Made by a program: the position numbers and the translations under genes. Positions 1-7,386 of a stretch of 9,522 bases of DNA are shown here, one piece after another. The stretch's first letter is position 1; each line of letters starts with the position of its first letter. Under the pieces are notes generated by a model, which saw only the letters and a list, made by a program, of their open reading frames with translations, did not search any database and was not told where the DNA came from. The stretch lies in contig JALRFZ010000046.1 of NCBI GenBank assembly GCA_023253615.1, positions 1 to 9,522 on the forward strand, read 5' to 3'. This DNA is from Verrucomicrobiales bacterium. GTDB taxonomy: Bacteria; Verrucomicrobiota; Verrucomicrobiia; Verrucomicrobiales; DEV007.

Positions 1-53
1 TTGCGTTTCCACAGATCCGAGGCTTCCATTTGCTGGATTATCAGGATTTTGAT

Positions 54-1100
54 ATGAGATCACCTAGATTGATTGGGGTCGGCAATTCTTATTATCACGT
101 CATATCCAGGGTCGTCGATCGACGGATGGTCTTCGGCGGGCGGGAGAAGGAGGTGTTTCGGAAGATTCTTCGCAACCTGGAGGCTTTCACGGGGGTGCGG
201 GTGGTGACCTATTGCCTGATGTCGAACCACTTCCATCTCCTCCTGGAGGTGCCGGAGCGGGAAACGCTCGCCCCTCTCGACGAGGAAGGTCTCCTGGCGG
301 TGCTGCCCCTGCTCTATGACGCCGAGACCGTCGAGGGAGTGAAACAGGAACTTCAGCGCGCCCATGCCTCGGGCAACGATGCCTGGAAACGGGAAATCCT
401 CGCCCGCTATGAACGCCGCCGCGGCGACCTCTCGAACTTCGTGAAGGAATTGAAACTGCGGGTCACGCTCTACATCAACAAACGCTTCGACCGCACCGGA
501 ACGCTCTGGGAGGGTCGCTTCAAGAGCGTTCTGGTCGAGGATTGCGAAAGTGCCCTGCTCACGATCGCGGCCTACATCGATCTGAATCCGGTCCGGGCGG
601 GCCTGGTGTCACGACCGGAGGACTATCGCTGGAGCGGCTACGCGGAGGCCGTCGGCGGCGGGAAAAGCGCGGCACGGGCGCGGGAGGGCATCGGCCGGAT
701 GCTCTCGGTCGCCCTGCACGACCCTGACGCGCCACACGATTGGGAGCAAACCGCGGCCCGCTACCGGATGTTTCTGTATGACGAAGGCCGAGAGGTCGCG
801 GGCGATGCGGATCTGGGCCGGAAAAGTCGTCGCGGCATGCCGGAGTCGGAAGTGGAGGCGGTGCGGGAACAAGGCGGCAAAATGTCCCTGCCGGAGGCGC
901 TGCGACACCGGGTGCGCTACTTCTGCGACGGTGCGGTGCTGGGCACGGCGAGGTTCGTCGATGGGGTCTTCGAGCGCGAACAGACCCTGCGCCGTCGGTA
1001 CGGCGAAAAACGCACGAGCGGCGCGCGACGGATGCGCGGCGCGGACTGGGGCGAGCTGCGCGTGATGCGGGATTTGCGAAAGGACGTGATGGGCGCGTAG
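54..1100 (+). CDS. REP-associated tyrosine transposase (RAYT), Y1/HUH family
   Basis: Single-strand DNA transposase of the IS200-like Y1 superfamily. Family members cut and rejoin short palindromic (REP) sequences using one tyrosine and a metal held by two histidines. Visible features, numbered from the ATG at 54 (348 aa): an N-terminal HxxSRVVDRR segment near residues 15-24, the HUH motif in NHFHLLLEVP (His59 and His61), and the tyrosine helix AAYIDLNPVRAGLV (Tyr174). A C-terminal RYFCDGAVLG plus RMRGADWGELRVMRDLR block (about 288-342) is typical of the long RAYT subgroup of Verrucomicrobiota and Planctomycetota. The frame opens at a TTG at 30, but homology of the N-terminus (MRSPRLIG) favours the ATG. 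No catalytic residue is missing and the frame is intact. There are no IS200 ends or a TnpB partner beside it, which fits a domesticated single-copy RAYT. The family call is firm; activity is inference. Confidence 0.9.
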   Translation: MRSPRLIGVGNSYYHVISRVVDRRMVFGGREKEVFRKILRNLEAFTGVRVVTYCLMSNHFHLLLEVPERETLAPLDEEGLLAVLPLLYDAETVEGVKQELQRAHASGNDAWKREILARYERRRGDLSNFVKELKLRVTLYINKRFDRTGTLWEGRFKSVLVEDCESALLTIAAYIDLNPVRAGLVSRPEDYRWSGYAEAVGGGKSAARAREGIGRMLSVALHDPDAPHDWEQTAARYRMFLYDEGREVAGDADLGRKSRRGMPESEVEAVREQGGKMSLPEALRHRVRYFCDGAVLGTARFVDGVFEREQTLRRRYGEKRTSGARRMRGADWGELRVMRDLRKDVMGA

Positions 1101-1120
1101 CTGGCTGCTGTCCGGCCAGC
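1100..1120 (+). other. Small hairpin between RAYT and sulfatase
   Basis: A perfect 6-bp inverted repeat, GCTGGC (1100-1105) and GCCAGC (1115-1120), encloses a 9-nt loop. It starts on the last base of the transposase stop codon. No T-run follows, so it is a poor intrinsic terminator. It could be a weak mRNA structure or a REP-like half-site for the neighbouring transposase. A 6-bp stem in GC-rich DNA can also arise by chance. Confidence 0.3.
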
Positions 1121-1133
1121 CCCTTTCCCTGTG

Positions 1134-2585
1134 ATGAAAGTCCTTTGCTCCATCGTCCTGATCTCCCTGACATTCCTCCAAAGCCACGGCGCGGAGAAGC
1201 CGAACATTCTCTTCATCGCCGCGGACGACCTCGCGTCCACGCTCGGTTGCTACGGCGATCCCGTCGCCCGCACTCCGCATCTGGACCGGCTGGCCGCCTC
1301 CGGGGTTTGCTTCACCCGGGCGTTCCATCAAATTCCGCTCTGCAATCCGGCCCGTGCCAGCCTGATGACCGGGCGCCGACCCGACACGACGCAGGTGTAT
1401 GATCTCGAGCGTCATTTCCGCGAGGCGCTGCCGGAGGTCGTCACTTTGCCTCAGCATTTCGCCGCGGCCGGTTACCTCACGGCGCGCGTGGGAAAGATCT
1501 ACCATTACGACGTGCCGGCCGATATCGGCACGGATGGCTTTGATGATCCGCCTTCGTGGCAGATGACGGTGAATCCCAAGGGCCGCGACAAGACGGACGA
1601 AGCTCTCGTCTTCAATGCGGAACCGCACCGCAAGATCAGCGCCGCCCTCAGTTGGCTTGCGGCAGAGGGAACGGACGAAGAGCAGACCGACGGGATGGTC
1701 GTGACCGAAGCGATCCGTTTGATGCGCGGGCATCGGGAAAAGCCCTTCTTCCTCGGCGTGGGATTCTTCCGCCCCCACACTCCGTTTGTCGCGCCGAAGA
1801 AATACTTCGACCTCCATCCGCTCGAGACCATGCGACTCCCCTACGCGCCGGAGAATGACCGCGACGACATCCCGGCCGCGGCCTTCGCCCACAACAATCC
1901 CGTGCCGCACTATGGTCTGGACGCGGAAACGCTGCTTCGGGCGAGGCAGGCTTACTATGCGAGCGTCTCATTCGTCGATGCGCAGGTCGGCCGGCTGCTT
2001 GAGGGGCTTGATGAGCTGGACCTCGCAAAGAACACCATTGTCGTTTTCTGGAGTGACAACGGCTTCCATTTGGGCGAGCACGGCGGGATCTGGCAGAAGC
2101 GCACCCTTTTCGACGAAGCCGCCGGCGCCCCCTTGCTGTTCCGTTGGCCGGGAGCGGAAGGCAATGGCCAGCCCTGCCATCGCGTCGTTGAATTCGTCGA
2201 TCTCTACCCGACCTTGGCGGAAGCTGCGGGCCTGTCCGTACCCACGGACCTCGAGGGCCGCAGTCTCGTGCCGCTGCTCCATGATCCGCTCAGGGAATGG
2301 GAGGGAGGTGCCGTGACACAGATCCTGCGTCCCGCCGACGACCGCCTGGCCGCTCCCGTGATGGGCCGCAGCATTCGCACGGAGCGCTGGCGCTACACGG
2401 AGTGGAACGGTGGCAAAGACGGAGTCGAGCTCTACGATCACGCGTCCGATCCCGGGGCGTTTGAAAACCTTGCCATCGATCCCGCGCCGGAGATCGGAAA
2501 AGTCATCGAAAGCCTGCGACCGCTCCTGGAAGACAAGGCCCGGGGCCTGCCCCCCTCCACCGCCTTCGATCCCACACGGCTCTGA
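1134..2585 (+). CDS. Exported sulfatase, iduronate-2-sulfatase-like
   Basis: Type I (formylglycine) sulfatase that hydrolyses sulfate esters, probably on sulfated polysaccharides, outside the cytoplasm. Numbered from the ATG at 1134 (483 aa), residues 1-20 form a Sec signal peptide ([20 protein letters not shown]). Mature protein begins near [12 protein letters not shown], in which Asp31-Asp32 are calcium ligands. The modification motif CNPAR is at 70-74, with Cys70 as the residue converted to formylglycine. Further active-site elements are GKIYH (120-124), RPHTP (213-217), SDNG (307-310) and HGGIWQKR (316-323). [16 protein letters not shown] and the layout match the iduronate-2-sulfatase type common in Verrucomicrobiota and Planctomycetota. 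The GTG at 1131 immediately precedes the ATG and is an alternative start. There is no maturase, glycoside hydrolase or transporter beside it, so the substrate cannot be deduced. Family is secure; substrate is unknown. Confidence 0.93.
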   Translation: MKVLCSIVLISLTFLQSHGAEKPNILFIAADDLASTLGCYGDPVARTPHLDRLAASGVCFTRAFHQIPLCNPARASLMTGRRPDTTQVYDLERHFREALPEVVTLPQHFAAAGYLTARVGKIYHYDVPADIGTDGFDDPPSWQMTVNPKGRDKTDEALVFNAEPHRKISAALSWLAAEGTDEEQTDGMVVTEAIRLMRGHREKPFFLGVGFFRPHTPFVAPKKYFDLHPLETMRLPYAPENDRDDIPAAAFAHNNPVPHYGLDAETLLRARQAYYASVSFVDAQVGRLLEGLDELDLAKNTIVVFWSDNGFHLGEHGGIWQKRTLFDEAAGAPLLFRWPGAEGNGQPCHRVVEFVDLYPTLAEAAGLSVPTDLEGRSLVPLLHDPLREWEGGAVTQILRPADDRLAAPVMGRSIRTERWRYTEWNGGKDGVELYDHASDPGAFENLAIDPAPEIGKVIESLRPLLEDKARGLPPSTAFDPTRL

Positions 2586-2599
2586 TCAGGCCCGCACGC

Positions 2600-3592
2600 T
2601 CAACGGGGTGTCGTCGGCGAGGCGGACTCGGGCCGTATGATGAGTGCCGGGGGAGCGGACTCGCCGCTTTCAAGATCGATCGTCGACTCGTAGGAGCCGG
2701 CGGCCGGCGGAATGCGGTAGACGCTTGAGCGAGGGAGCGGAGGGCGCTTCGGCAGTCCGACGGATCCGGCCGGCGCCATTTCCTTCGTTTTCGCTTCGAG
2801 CGGGGCGGTGGCCCCTTCGCGCCCATCCTTGGCGAACTTTGCCTCGTCGAGCCGCAGTTCCCCTGAGGGACGCCATGCATCATCAATTTTCACGACTCCC
2901 GGCGCGATCTCGCGCTCATCGGTACGATCGAGCGGGAGGTGGTTGAAGAGGCTCGATTCGTCAGCCTGCCGGGACCTGCGCGGAATGCGGACTTCATCGG
3001 GCTTTTTGAAATGCACGGGATCGCCGGCCACCTCTTGTTCGGGCCATACCCGCCCGGAGGCTTTTGCGGTGACCCGGGCGATGGCATCGCGGATCTGCTC
3101 GTCCATCGCGGCGGACTCCGCCGCCAATTCGGGCGAAGAGGGGGCGTCCTCGACGATCCGGTTCATTCCGACGCCTTCATCCGTCACGGGGCCTCCGGTC
3201 ACCTCTCCCGGAGATCCTCCGGCCGTTTCCACGCCGACTGTTTCCACGGGGGAGGCGGCAGCGAGCGAGGTGAGCATTTCCTCCGGAGAAGCGCCGAAGG
3301 CGGCGCGGAGTTCGCCCGCGAGTCCGGGCAAGGTCTCGAGCACGACTCCGGCGAAAAGGGTGTCATCATCGGGAAACTCAAGCCTCGCTGCATACAGGAT
3401 GGTGATGACCGACTCCGTGTCGTCGCCGAACGTGTCGAGAGCCGCCACGAGAAGGTCGATGCGGCAATCGGGGTTTGTCTGGATCGAGTCCCGGATCAAC
3501 ACCACCGCCTGGTCGGGATGCACTTCGAGCCCCGCGCGCAAGGTCTCGACGGCCGTTGCACAATGGGAAGCGAACTGGAGCCCCCCGCACAA
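2600..3592 (-). CDS. Hypothetical protein with helical N-terminal domain and low-complexity tail
   Basis: Not recognised as a named family. From a TTG at 3592 it gives 330 aa. Residues 5-115 look like a compact helical domain with two cysteines (Cys11, Cys43) in a pattern C...HPDQAVVLIRDSIQTNPDC..., followed by helices rich in Ala, Leu, Asp and Glu. This resembles secreted all-helical proteins I associate with Verrucomicrobiales, but that is memory, not a search. Residues 115-330 are rich in Pro, Ser, Glu and Arg and look disordered. Evidence that this strand is the coding one: balanced acidic/hydrophobic composition here, against Ser/Arg-rich translations on the other strand. It ends 15 nt from the sulfatase stop (convergent) and lies downstream of tRNA-Gly on the same strand. 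The start is doubtful: an ATG at 3647 (MKFATLLFSW) sits one base out of frame, so the true N-terminus, perhaps a signal peptide, may be lost by a frameshift. Confidence 0.65.
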   Translation of the reverse strand: MCGGLQFASHCATAVETLRAGLEVHPDQAVVLIRDSIQTNPDCRIDLLVAALDTFGDDTESVITILYAARLEFPDDDTLFAGVVLETLPGLAGELRAAFGASPEEMLTSLAAASPVETVGVETAGGSPGEVTGGPVTDEGVGMNRIVEDAPSSPELAAESAAMDEQIRDAIARVTAKASGRVWPEQEVAGDPVHFKKPDEVRIPRRSRQADESSLFNHLPLDRTDEREIAPGVVKIDDAWRPSGELRLDEAKFAKDGREGATAPLEAKTKEMAPAGSVGLPKRPPLPRSSVYRIPPAAGSYESTIDLESGESAPPALIIRPESASPTTPR

Positions 3593-3661
3593 AAAAGGGA
3601 CCGGTGGATCGCGAATACCACGAGAAAAGTAAAGTTGCGAACTTCATGATCACCGCAGAGG

Positions 3662-3735
3662 TGGAGCGGGTAGTGGGAATCGAACCCACATAACTAGCTT
3701 GGAAGGCTAGGGCTTTACCACTAAGCTATACCCGC
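3662..3735 (-). tRNA. tRNA-Gly (anticodon UCC)
   Basis: A complete cloverleaf can be drawn on the minus strand. The acceptor stem is GCGGGTA/TACCCGC (3729-3735 with 3666-3672). The D arm is GCTT-AGTGGTA-AAGC. The anticodon arm is CTAGC-CTTCCAA-GCTAG with anticodon TCC reading GGA codons. The T arm is GTGGG-TTCGATT-CCCAC, with a 4-nt variable loop. The discriminator base is U at 3665, as usual for bacterial tRNA-Gly, and CCA is genome-encoded (3662-3664). Body length without CCA is 71 nt. It is transcribed away from the ComEC gene and toward the hypothetical gene. No integrase gene or duplicated tRNA 3' end was seen nearby, so there is no sign of an integrated element. Confidence 0.97.
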
Positions 3736-3757
3736 GTTCGCAATAACTTTGCCGACA

Positions 3758-3763
3758 CTTATA
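3758..3763 (-). promoter_or_regulatory. Candidate -10 box for tRNA-Gly
   Basis: On the minus strand TATAAG (five of six matches to TATAAT) lies 22 nt before the mature tRNA 5' end and is followed by the GC-rich discriminator TGTCGGC, as is common in stable-RNA promoters. The DNA upstream (3764-3800) is very AT-rich and UP-element-like. I do not see a convincing -35 box at 16-18 nt; a TTGATT at 3793-3798 is too far. The assignment is therefore tentative. The rest of 3736-3897 shows no gene. Confidence 0.35.
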
Positions 3764-3897
3764 AAGACTTATTAATTTTTATAATTATTAAAAATCAACT
3801 GAGCTTTATCATCGACCTCCGGGCGGCTGGAACCGCGCGGAGAGAGAGGAATGTATCCGTCGTAGCAGGATTGCCAACTCTCTTTTTTGAATTTGTG

Positions 3898-6315
3898 ATG
3901 AGATCAACTGGTGACAGCCACCCTCGTTCTCCGTCAGCCGATGGGTTGATGTACCGGTTTGATTCCGCGGTCCGGCGTGGTCCGCTGGTGGTCGCCGCGG
4001 CCACGGGCATAGCCGGGATCGCCCTGATCGACCACGATCGCAGCGGGATCTTTTCGACCGCCGCCCTGCTTCTCGGCTTCTGGGTCTTCCATCTGCATCG
4101 CCGCCGCGGCTCCCTCGCTGTGATCGCCGCGGGGGCTCTCGCCTCCTTCCTCCTTCTGGGTTGGAGACATGGGGAGCGGCTCGCGGAGATCCATGCCTTT
4201 CCCCTCGCCCGGACCCTCGCCGAGGGCAATGCGGTCCGTATCGAAGGAGAAGGCTGGATCGATGACGCGATCGATCGAGGGGCGCGCTCTCTCTCGACGA
4301 CGATGCGACTTGAGCGGATCCGGATCGCCGGGCGCGAAATCCCGTGCGATCACCGCGTTCCCGTCTGGGTGCGGAAGGTGCCCGGACCGGTCGATTATGG
4401 GACACCGGTGCGATTTTCGGGCCGCCTTCTCCCGCTCGAAGGACCGTCGGTCCCTGGCGGCTTCGACGCGCGGGCATTTTATTTCCGCCAATCCGGTTCG
4501 CTCGGAAAACTGGAGATCGGAGAAGGCGATGTCTTTGAAAGGCTCGCCGGGCGCCGTGGTTCGGCTCTGGTGCGCCATGCCCTGCAGCTGCGCAGCAGCC
4601 TCGAAGACGCCCTCCTTCTCGGCGTGCCGCGCGAGCACGAACCCTACGCCCGGCTCGTCGCGGCGATGGCCCTTGGCGCCCGCGAAAACTCTCCCGAGGA
4701 ACTCGAGGAATATTTCCGTATCAGCGGCACGATGCACCTTTTCGCCGTCTCCGGGCTGAATGTCGCCATCCTTGCCGGGATGCTGACGTGGGTCGCCTCT
4801 TTTCTCGGCGTGCCGCGGTCGCGGGCCGTGCCGGTGATCATCCCGGTCGTGCTCTTTTACGCGGTGCTCACCGGCCTGAGTCCTTCGGCGGTGCGGGCCG
4901 CGCTGATGGCGGCCGCCTTCCTCGCCGGGTATTCGCTGCGGGAGAAACCACGCCTCCTCAACAGCCTCGGCTTTGCCGCGATCCTGCTGCTCGCCTGGGA
5001 TCCCCAGCCGCTTTTCCTACCCGGCTTCCAGTTGTCTTTTGCCGTGCTCGTCTTCATCGCGATCCTGGCTCCCGTCTTGAGCGAACGTTTTGCCAGACCT
5101 TTCCTCGTCGATCCCTACGTTCCACAAAGTCTCATCCGTCCCGCGCGGCGATTCGCCGACCGGGTGGCGGGATGGGTCGCCGCCCTTTTCGCCGTTTCCC
5201 TGGCCTCCTGGCTCGGATCGCTGGGGTTGCTCGCCTGGCATTTCCAAAGCGTCTCGCCGGTCGGCATCCTCGCGAACGTCTTCATGGTGCCGGTCGCCGG
5301 TGTCGTGATGGGTCTCGCCGCCGCCTCGCTCGTCTCCTTCGGCCTTCACCTCACCTGGATCACCTTCGTGACGAACCGCTTGAATGTCCTCGTATCGATC
5401 ACGATGACGGCGTTGGCCCAGTTTTTCTCCGGCCTGCCCGGAGCAACCCTGCACACCGGCACCGACCGTCCGCGCGCCCCCCTCGAGGACACCCTGCGCC
5501 TCGATCTCGTCGGAGAGAGAGGGGAAGGCGCCGCCCTGCTCAGGATACCCGCGGGCCGATCCGCCGATCCGATCCTCTGGATGATCGACAGCGGCGGCGA
5601 CCGCACCTACCAGGGCCGGGTCCTCCCCCTGATGCGGAGCCAAGGCCTCAACCGGATTGACGCCCTGGTCCTCACCCATGGGGACGAAGGCCATCTCGGA
5701 GCTGCGGCAGCGGCGATCCATCAATTCCGCCCCTCACTCCTGCTCGAGCCGGCGGTCGAAAACCGCTCGCCGGGCCATTCCGCGATTCTCGGGGCGGCGC
5801 AGCGTTTCGGCGTCGAATCCCAGGCCATCGACCGTGGCCAAAGGCTCACCGTCGGCGACGGGACGACCTTCACCGTCCTCCATCCCTCGAGCCTGCGCCC
5901 GGGCCGCCTCGCCGACGACCGTTGCCTCGTCGTGAAAATCGAATATGCCGGCCGCTCCTTGCTCTTGACCTCTGACAGCGGATTCGAGACCGAGCGCCAT
6001 CTTATCGATTCGGGTGCCGATCTCCGGGCCGACGTCTGGATCCGCGGCCAGCATGGCGATTCGCCCTCCGGTCTCGCCGCCTTCGTCGATGCCATCGCCC
6101 CCCTGGCCGTTGTCTCGAGCCACTCGGAATTCCCCGAGTCCGAACGCATTCCCCAAACCCTGAGGGATCACCTCTCCGCCCGCGGGATCGCCCTCTACGA
6201 TTTCGAAACTGCCGGAACGGTCGCCGTCGAGATCTCGGCCGACCGTTCCCTGCGCATCCTGCCCTTCTCCGGACCCGAGTCGGCACGGGACTTCCCGAGA
6301 CCCGCCCTCCCCTGA
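3898..6315 (+). CDS. comEC: ComEC/Rec2-family DNA uptake channel
   Basis: Inner-membrane channel that imports single-stranded DNA during natural transformation. All three family parts are present in 805 aa (from the ATG at 3898). An N-terminal DUF4131-type region has membrane segments near 30-44, 52-64 and 72-89 and an OB-like stretch at about 110-210. The Competence domain covers about 230-515, with the hallmark HLFAVSGLNVAIL at 280-292 and multiple hydrophobic helices, including GLSPSAVRAALMA. A soluble metallo-beta-lactamase-like domain covers about 530-780. The frame opens at a TTG at 3871; ATG 3898 and ATG 3949 are both credible starts and no strong ribosome-binding site decides between them. 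The metal motif reads THGDEGHLG (593-601) where SHxDxDHxGG is expected, so the putative nuclease site is altered. The gene stands alone, without comEA or comF. It is divergent from tRNA-Gly. Confidence 0.92.
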   Translation: MRSTGDSHPRSPSADGLMYRFDSAVRRGPLVVAAATGIAGIALIDHDRSGIFSTAALLLGFWVFHLHRRRGSLAVIAAGALASFLLLGWRHGERLAEIHAFPLARTLAEGNAVRIEGEGWIDDAIDRGARSLSTTMRLERIRIAGREIPCDHRVPVWVRKVPGPVDYGTPVRFSGRLLPLEGPSVPGGFDARAFYFRQSGSLGKLEIGEGDVFERLAGRRGSALVRHALQLRSSLEDALLLGVPREHEPYARLVAAMALGARENSPEELEEYFRISGTMHLFAVSGLNVAILAGMLTWVASFLGVPRSRAVPVIIPVVLFYAVLTGLSPSAVRAALMAAAFLAGYSLREKPRLLNSLGFAAILLLAWDPQPLFLPGFQLSFAVLVFIAILAPVLSERFARPFLVDPYVPQSLIRPARRFADRVAGWVAALFAVSLASWLGSLGLLAWHFQSVSPVGILANVFMVPVAGVVMGLAAASLVSFGLHLTWITFVTNRLNVLVSITMTALAQFFSGLPGATLHTGTDRPRAPLEDTLRLDLVGERGEGAALLRIPAGRSADPILWMIDSGGDRTYQGRVLPLMRSQGLNRIDALVLTHGDEGHLGAAAAAIHQFRPSLLLEPAVENRSPGHSAILGAAQRFGVESQAIDRGQRLTVGDGTTFTVLHPSSLRPGRLADDRCLVVKIEYAGRSLLLTSDSGFETERHLIDSGADLRADVWIRGQHGDSPSGLAAFVDAIAPLAVVSSHSEFPESERIPQTLRDHLSARGIALYDFETAGTVAVEISADRSLRILPFSGPESARDFPRPALP

Positions 6316-6317
6316 GA

Positions 6318-6345
6318 GAACTTTTTAAATTTTCCTAAGAAGTTC
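6318..6345 (+). terminator. Hairpin just after the comEC stop
   Basis: GAACTTTTTA (6318-6327) pairs with TAAGAAGTTC (6336-6345) over 10 consecutive pairs with one G-U wobble and an 8-nt loop, beginning two bases after the stop codon. Position suggests transcript end or 3' stabilisation. There is no U-tract downstream on this strand, so it is not a classical intrinsic terminator, and the stem is AT-rich. The remainder of 6346-6483 is non-coding and AT-richer than the surrounding genes. Confidence 0.4.
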
Positions 6346-6483
6346 CAACTCATACCCGTCCTCCTTCGGTCGGCAATCGGATGGTCCGGAAATTCTTTTC
6401 CGCTCTGTTCGTTTTCCTTTCACTTATTTCCATTATTTATAAAAATCTGCGGTAGAGTTTGTTCAAGACCGGCTTCCCCGACA

Positions 6484-6511
6484 TTGACTTTGCGTCGGAA
6501 ACGGTTAAAAA
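6484..6511 (+). promoter_or_regulatory. Candidate sigma70-type promoter for the 3D-domain lipoprotein
   Basis: TTGACT (6484-6489, five of six to TTGACA) is followed after 16 nt by TAAAAA (6506-6511, four of six to TATAAT). This would start transcription near 6518, leaving a leader of about 14 nt before the ATG at 6532. The -10 match is weak and the leader short. A second AT-rich candidate -10, TATAAA at 6438-6443, lacks a good -35. Confidence 0.3.
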
Positions 6512-6531
6512 ACAGGACGAGATTCGCGCTT

Positions 6532-7356
6532 ATGCAATCCTCAGCATTCATCCAACGGTTCGCCTCTCTCACCCTCGCTGCCGCGGGGGTCATGACGCTC
6601 GCCAGTTGCACCACCACCAACACTTCGAGCCTGACCGCGCTGTCGAGTCAGAACAAGATGGCGGTGGCCAGGATCGCCGAAGAGGAGCCCGCCACCGAGC
6701 CGCTCAGCCTCGCCCCACCTCCCGCAACCGCGGCTCCAGCGGCACCCGCGACAAACGCGCCGCTTTCTCCCGTCTCCTCGGATCAGATCGCCGGACTTCC
6801 CGCCCCTCCTGCCTCGACCGATCCCGTGGCCGTTCCGAAGCCCGCTCCGACGACTCCGGCGACCACGCTCGCATCGGTGCCCCGCACACCGGTTTCCAAC
6901 CGTCCCACCAACCAGATCATGATGGTGCGGACCACGGCCTACACCCACACCGAATCCGATCACCTGCGTTACGGACGCAAGAGCGCCGCCGGGAACACCC
7001 TCCAATATGGTTCGGTCCGCAGCGCCGCCGCCGATTGGTCGATATATCCGCTCGGCACCCGCTTCATGATCGAAGGCCTGCCCTACGAATATGTCGTCGA
7101 TGATTACGGCAGCGCCCTTGTCGGCACGGAGACCATCGACATCTACAAGCCAGAGAAAGGCACGATGAACAACTGGGGCGTACGCAACGTCCCCATCCGC
7201 GTGCTTGAGTGGGGATCTTTCGAAGAGAGCCGCAAAATTCTCGACGAACGCAAGCACGTCCGCCACGCCGACCACGTCCGCGAGATGCTGCAGGAGATTG
7301 AGAAAAAGGGCCGCAACGGTTCCATCTCCCTTTCGCCGACCGGCACCAGCGCTTGA
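6532..7356 (+). CDS. Lipoprotein with C-terminal 3D (three-aspartate) domain
   Basis: Envelope lipoprotein, probably binding or cleaving peptidoglycan. The 3D domain is a double-psi beta barrel related to the catalytic part of MltA lytic transglycosylases and to Sps/YabE/YocH-type proteins. Numbered from the ATG at 6532 (274 aa): signal peptide 1-25 with lipobox LASC and lipidated Cys26, then a Pro/Ala/Thr-rich flexible linker at about 50-125. The 3D domain at about 131-226 opens with the typical TAY (135-137). It shows all three aspartate motifs: AADWSIYPLGT (Asp168), VVDDYGSALVG (Asp190/Asp191) and TIDIY (Asp203), then a WGVRNVPIRVL strand. A charged helix (about 230-258) closes the protein. 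The frame is open upstream to 6484, but only the ATG at 6532 puts the signal peptide at the N-terminus. Substrate and activity are inferred from the family. Confidence 0.85.
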   Translation: MQSSAFIQRFASLTLAAAGVMTLASCTTTNTSSLTALSSQNKMAVARIAEEEPATEPLSLAPPPATAAPAAPATNAPLSPVSSDQIAGLPAPPASTDPVAVPKPAPTTPATTLASVPRTPVSNRPTNQIMMVRTTAYTHTESDHLRYGRKSAAGNTLQYGSVRSAAADWSIYPLGTRFMIEGLPYEYVVDDYGSALVGTETIDIYKPEKGTMNNWGVRNVPIRVLEWGSFEESRKILDERKHVRHADHVREMLQEIEKKGRNGSISLSPTGTSA

Positions 7357-7371
7357 TCCGCCTCCCGGATC
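7355..7371 (+). other. Hairpin between lipoprotein gene and nth
   Basis: GATCCG (7355-7360) and CGGATC (7366-7371) form a perfect 6-bp stem with a 5-nt loop, overlapping the lipoprotein stop codon. No T-run follows, and nth starts only 15 nt later. Read-through into nth is likely, so the two genes may share a transcript with this hairpin tempering expression. Confidence 0.3.
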
Positions 7372-7386
7372 CCGATTCCCCGCGCG

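Noticed and set aside
609..1910. 433-codon minus-strand frame across the RAYT and sulfatase genes
   Set aside because: Both opposite-strand genes have intact family motifs; this frame is Arg/His-rich with no recognisable features.
2808..3649. Two plus-strand frames (274 and 236 codons) opposite the hypothetical gene
   Set aside because: One is Ser/Arg-rich and the other Gly/Arg-rich, while the minus-strand frame has ordinary helical protein composition. I cannot exclude them fully but see no support.
3662..3735. tRNA-Gly as an integration site for a mobile island
   Set aside because: No integrase, excisionase or repeated copy of the tRNA 3' end was found on either side within the window.
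6355..6380. Possible terminator around the CCG...CGG pairs after comEC
   Set aside because: Only 3-bp complementary ends with no continuous stem and no T-run; the hairpin at 6318-6345 is far stronger.
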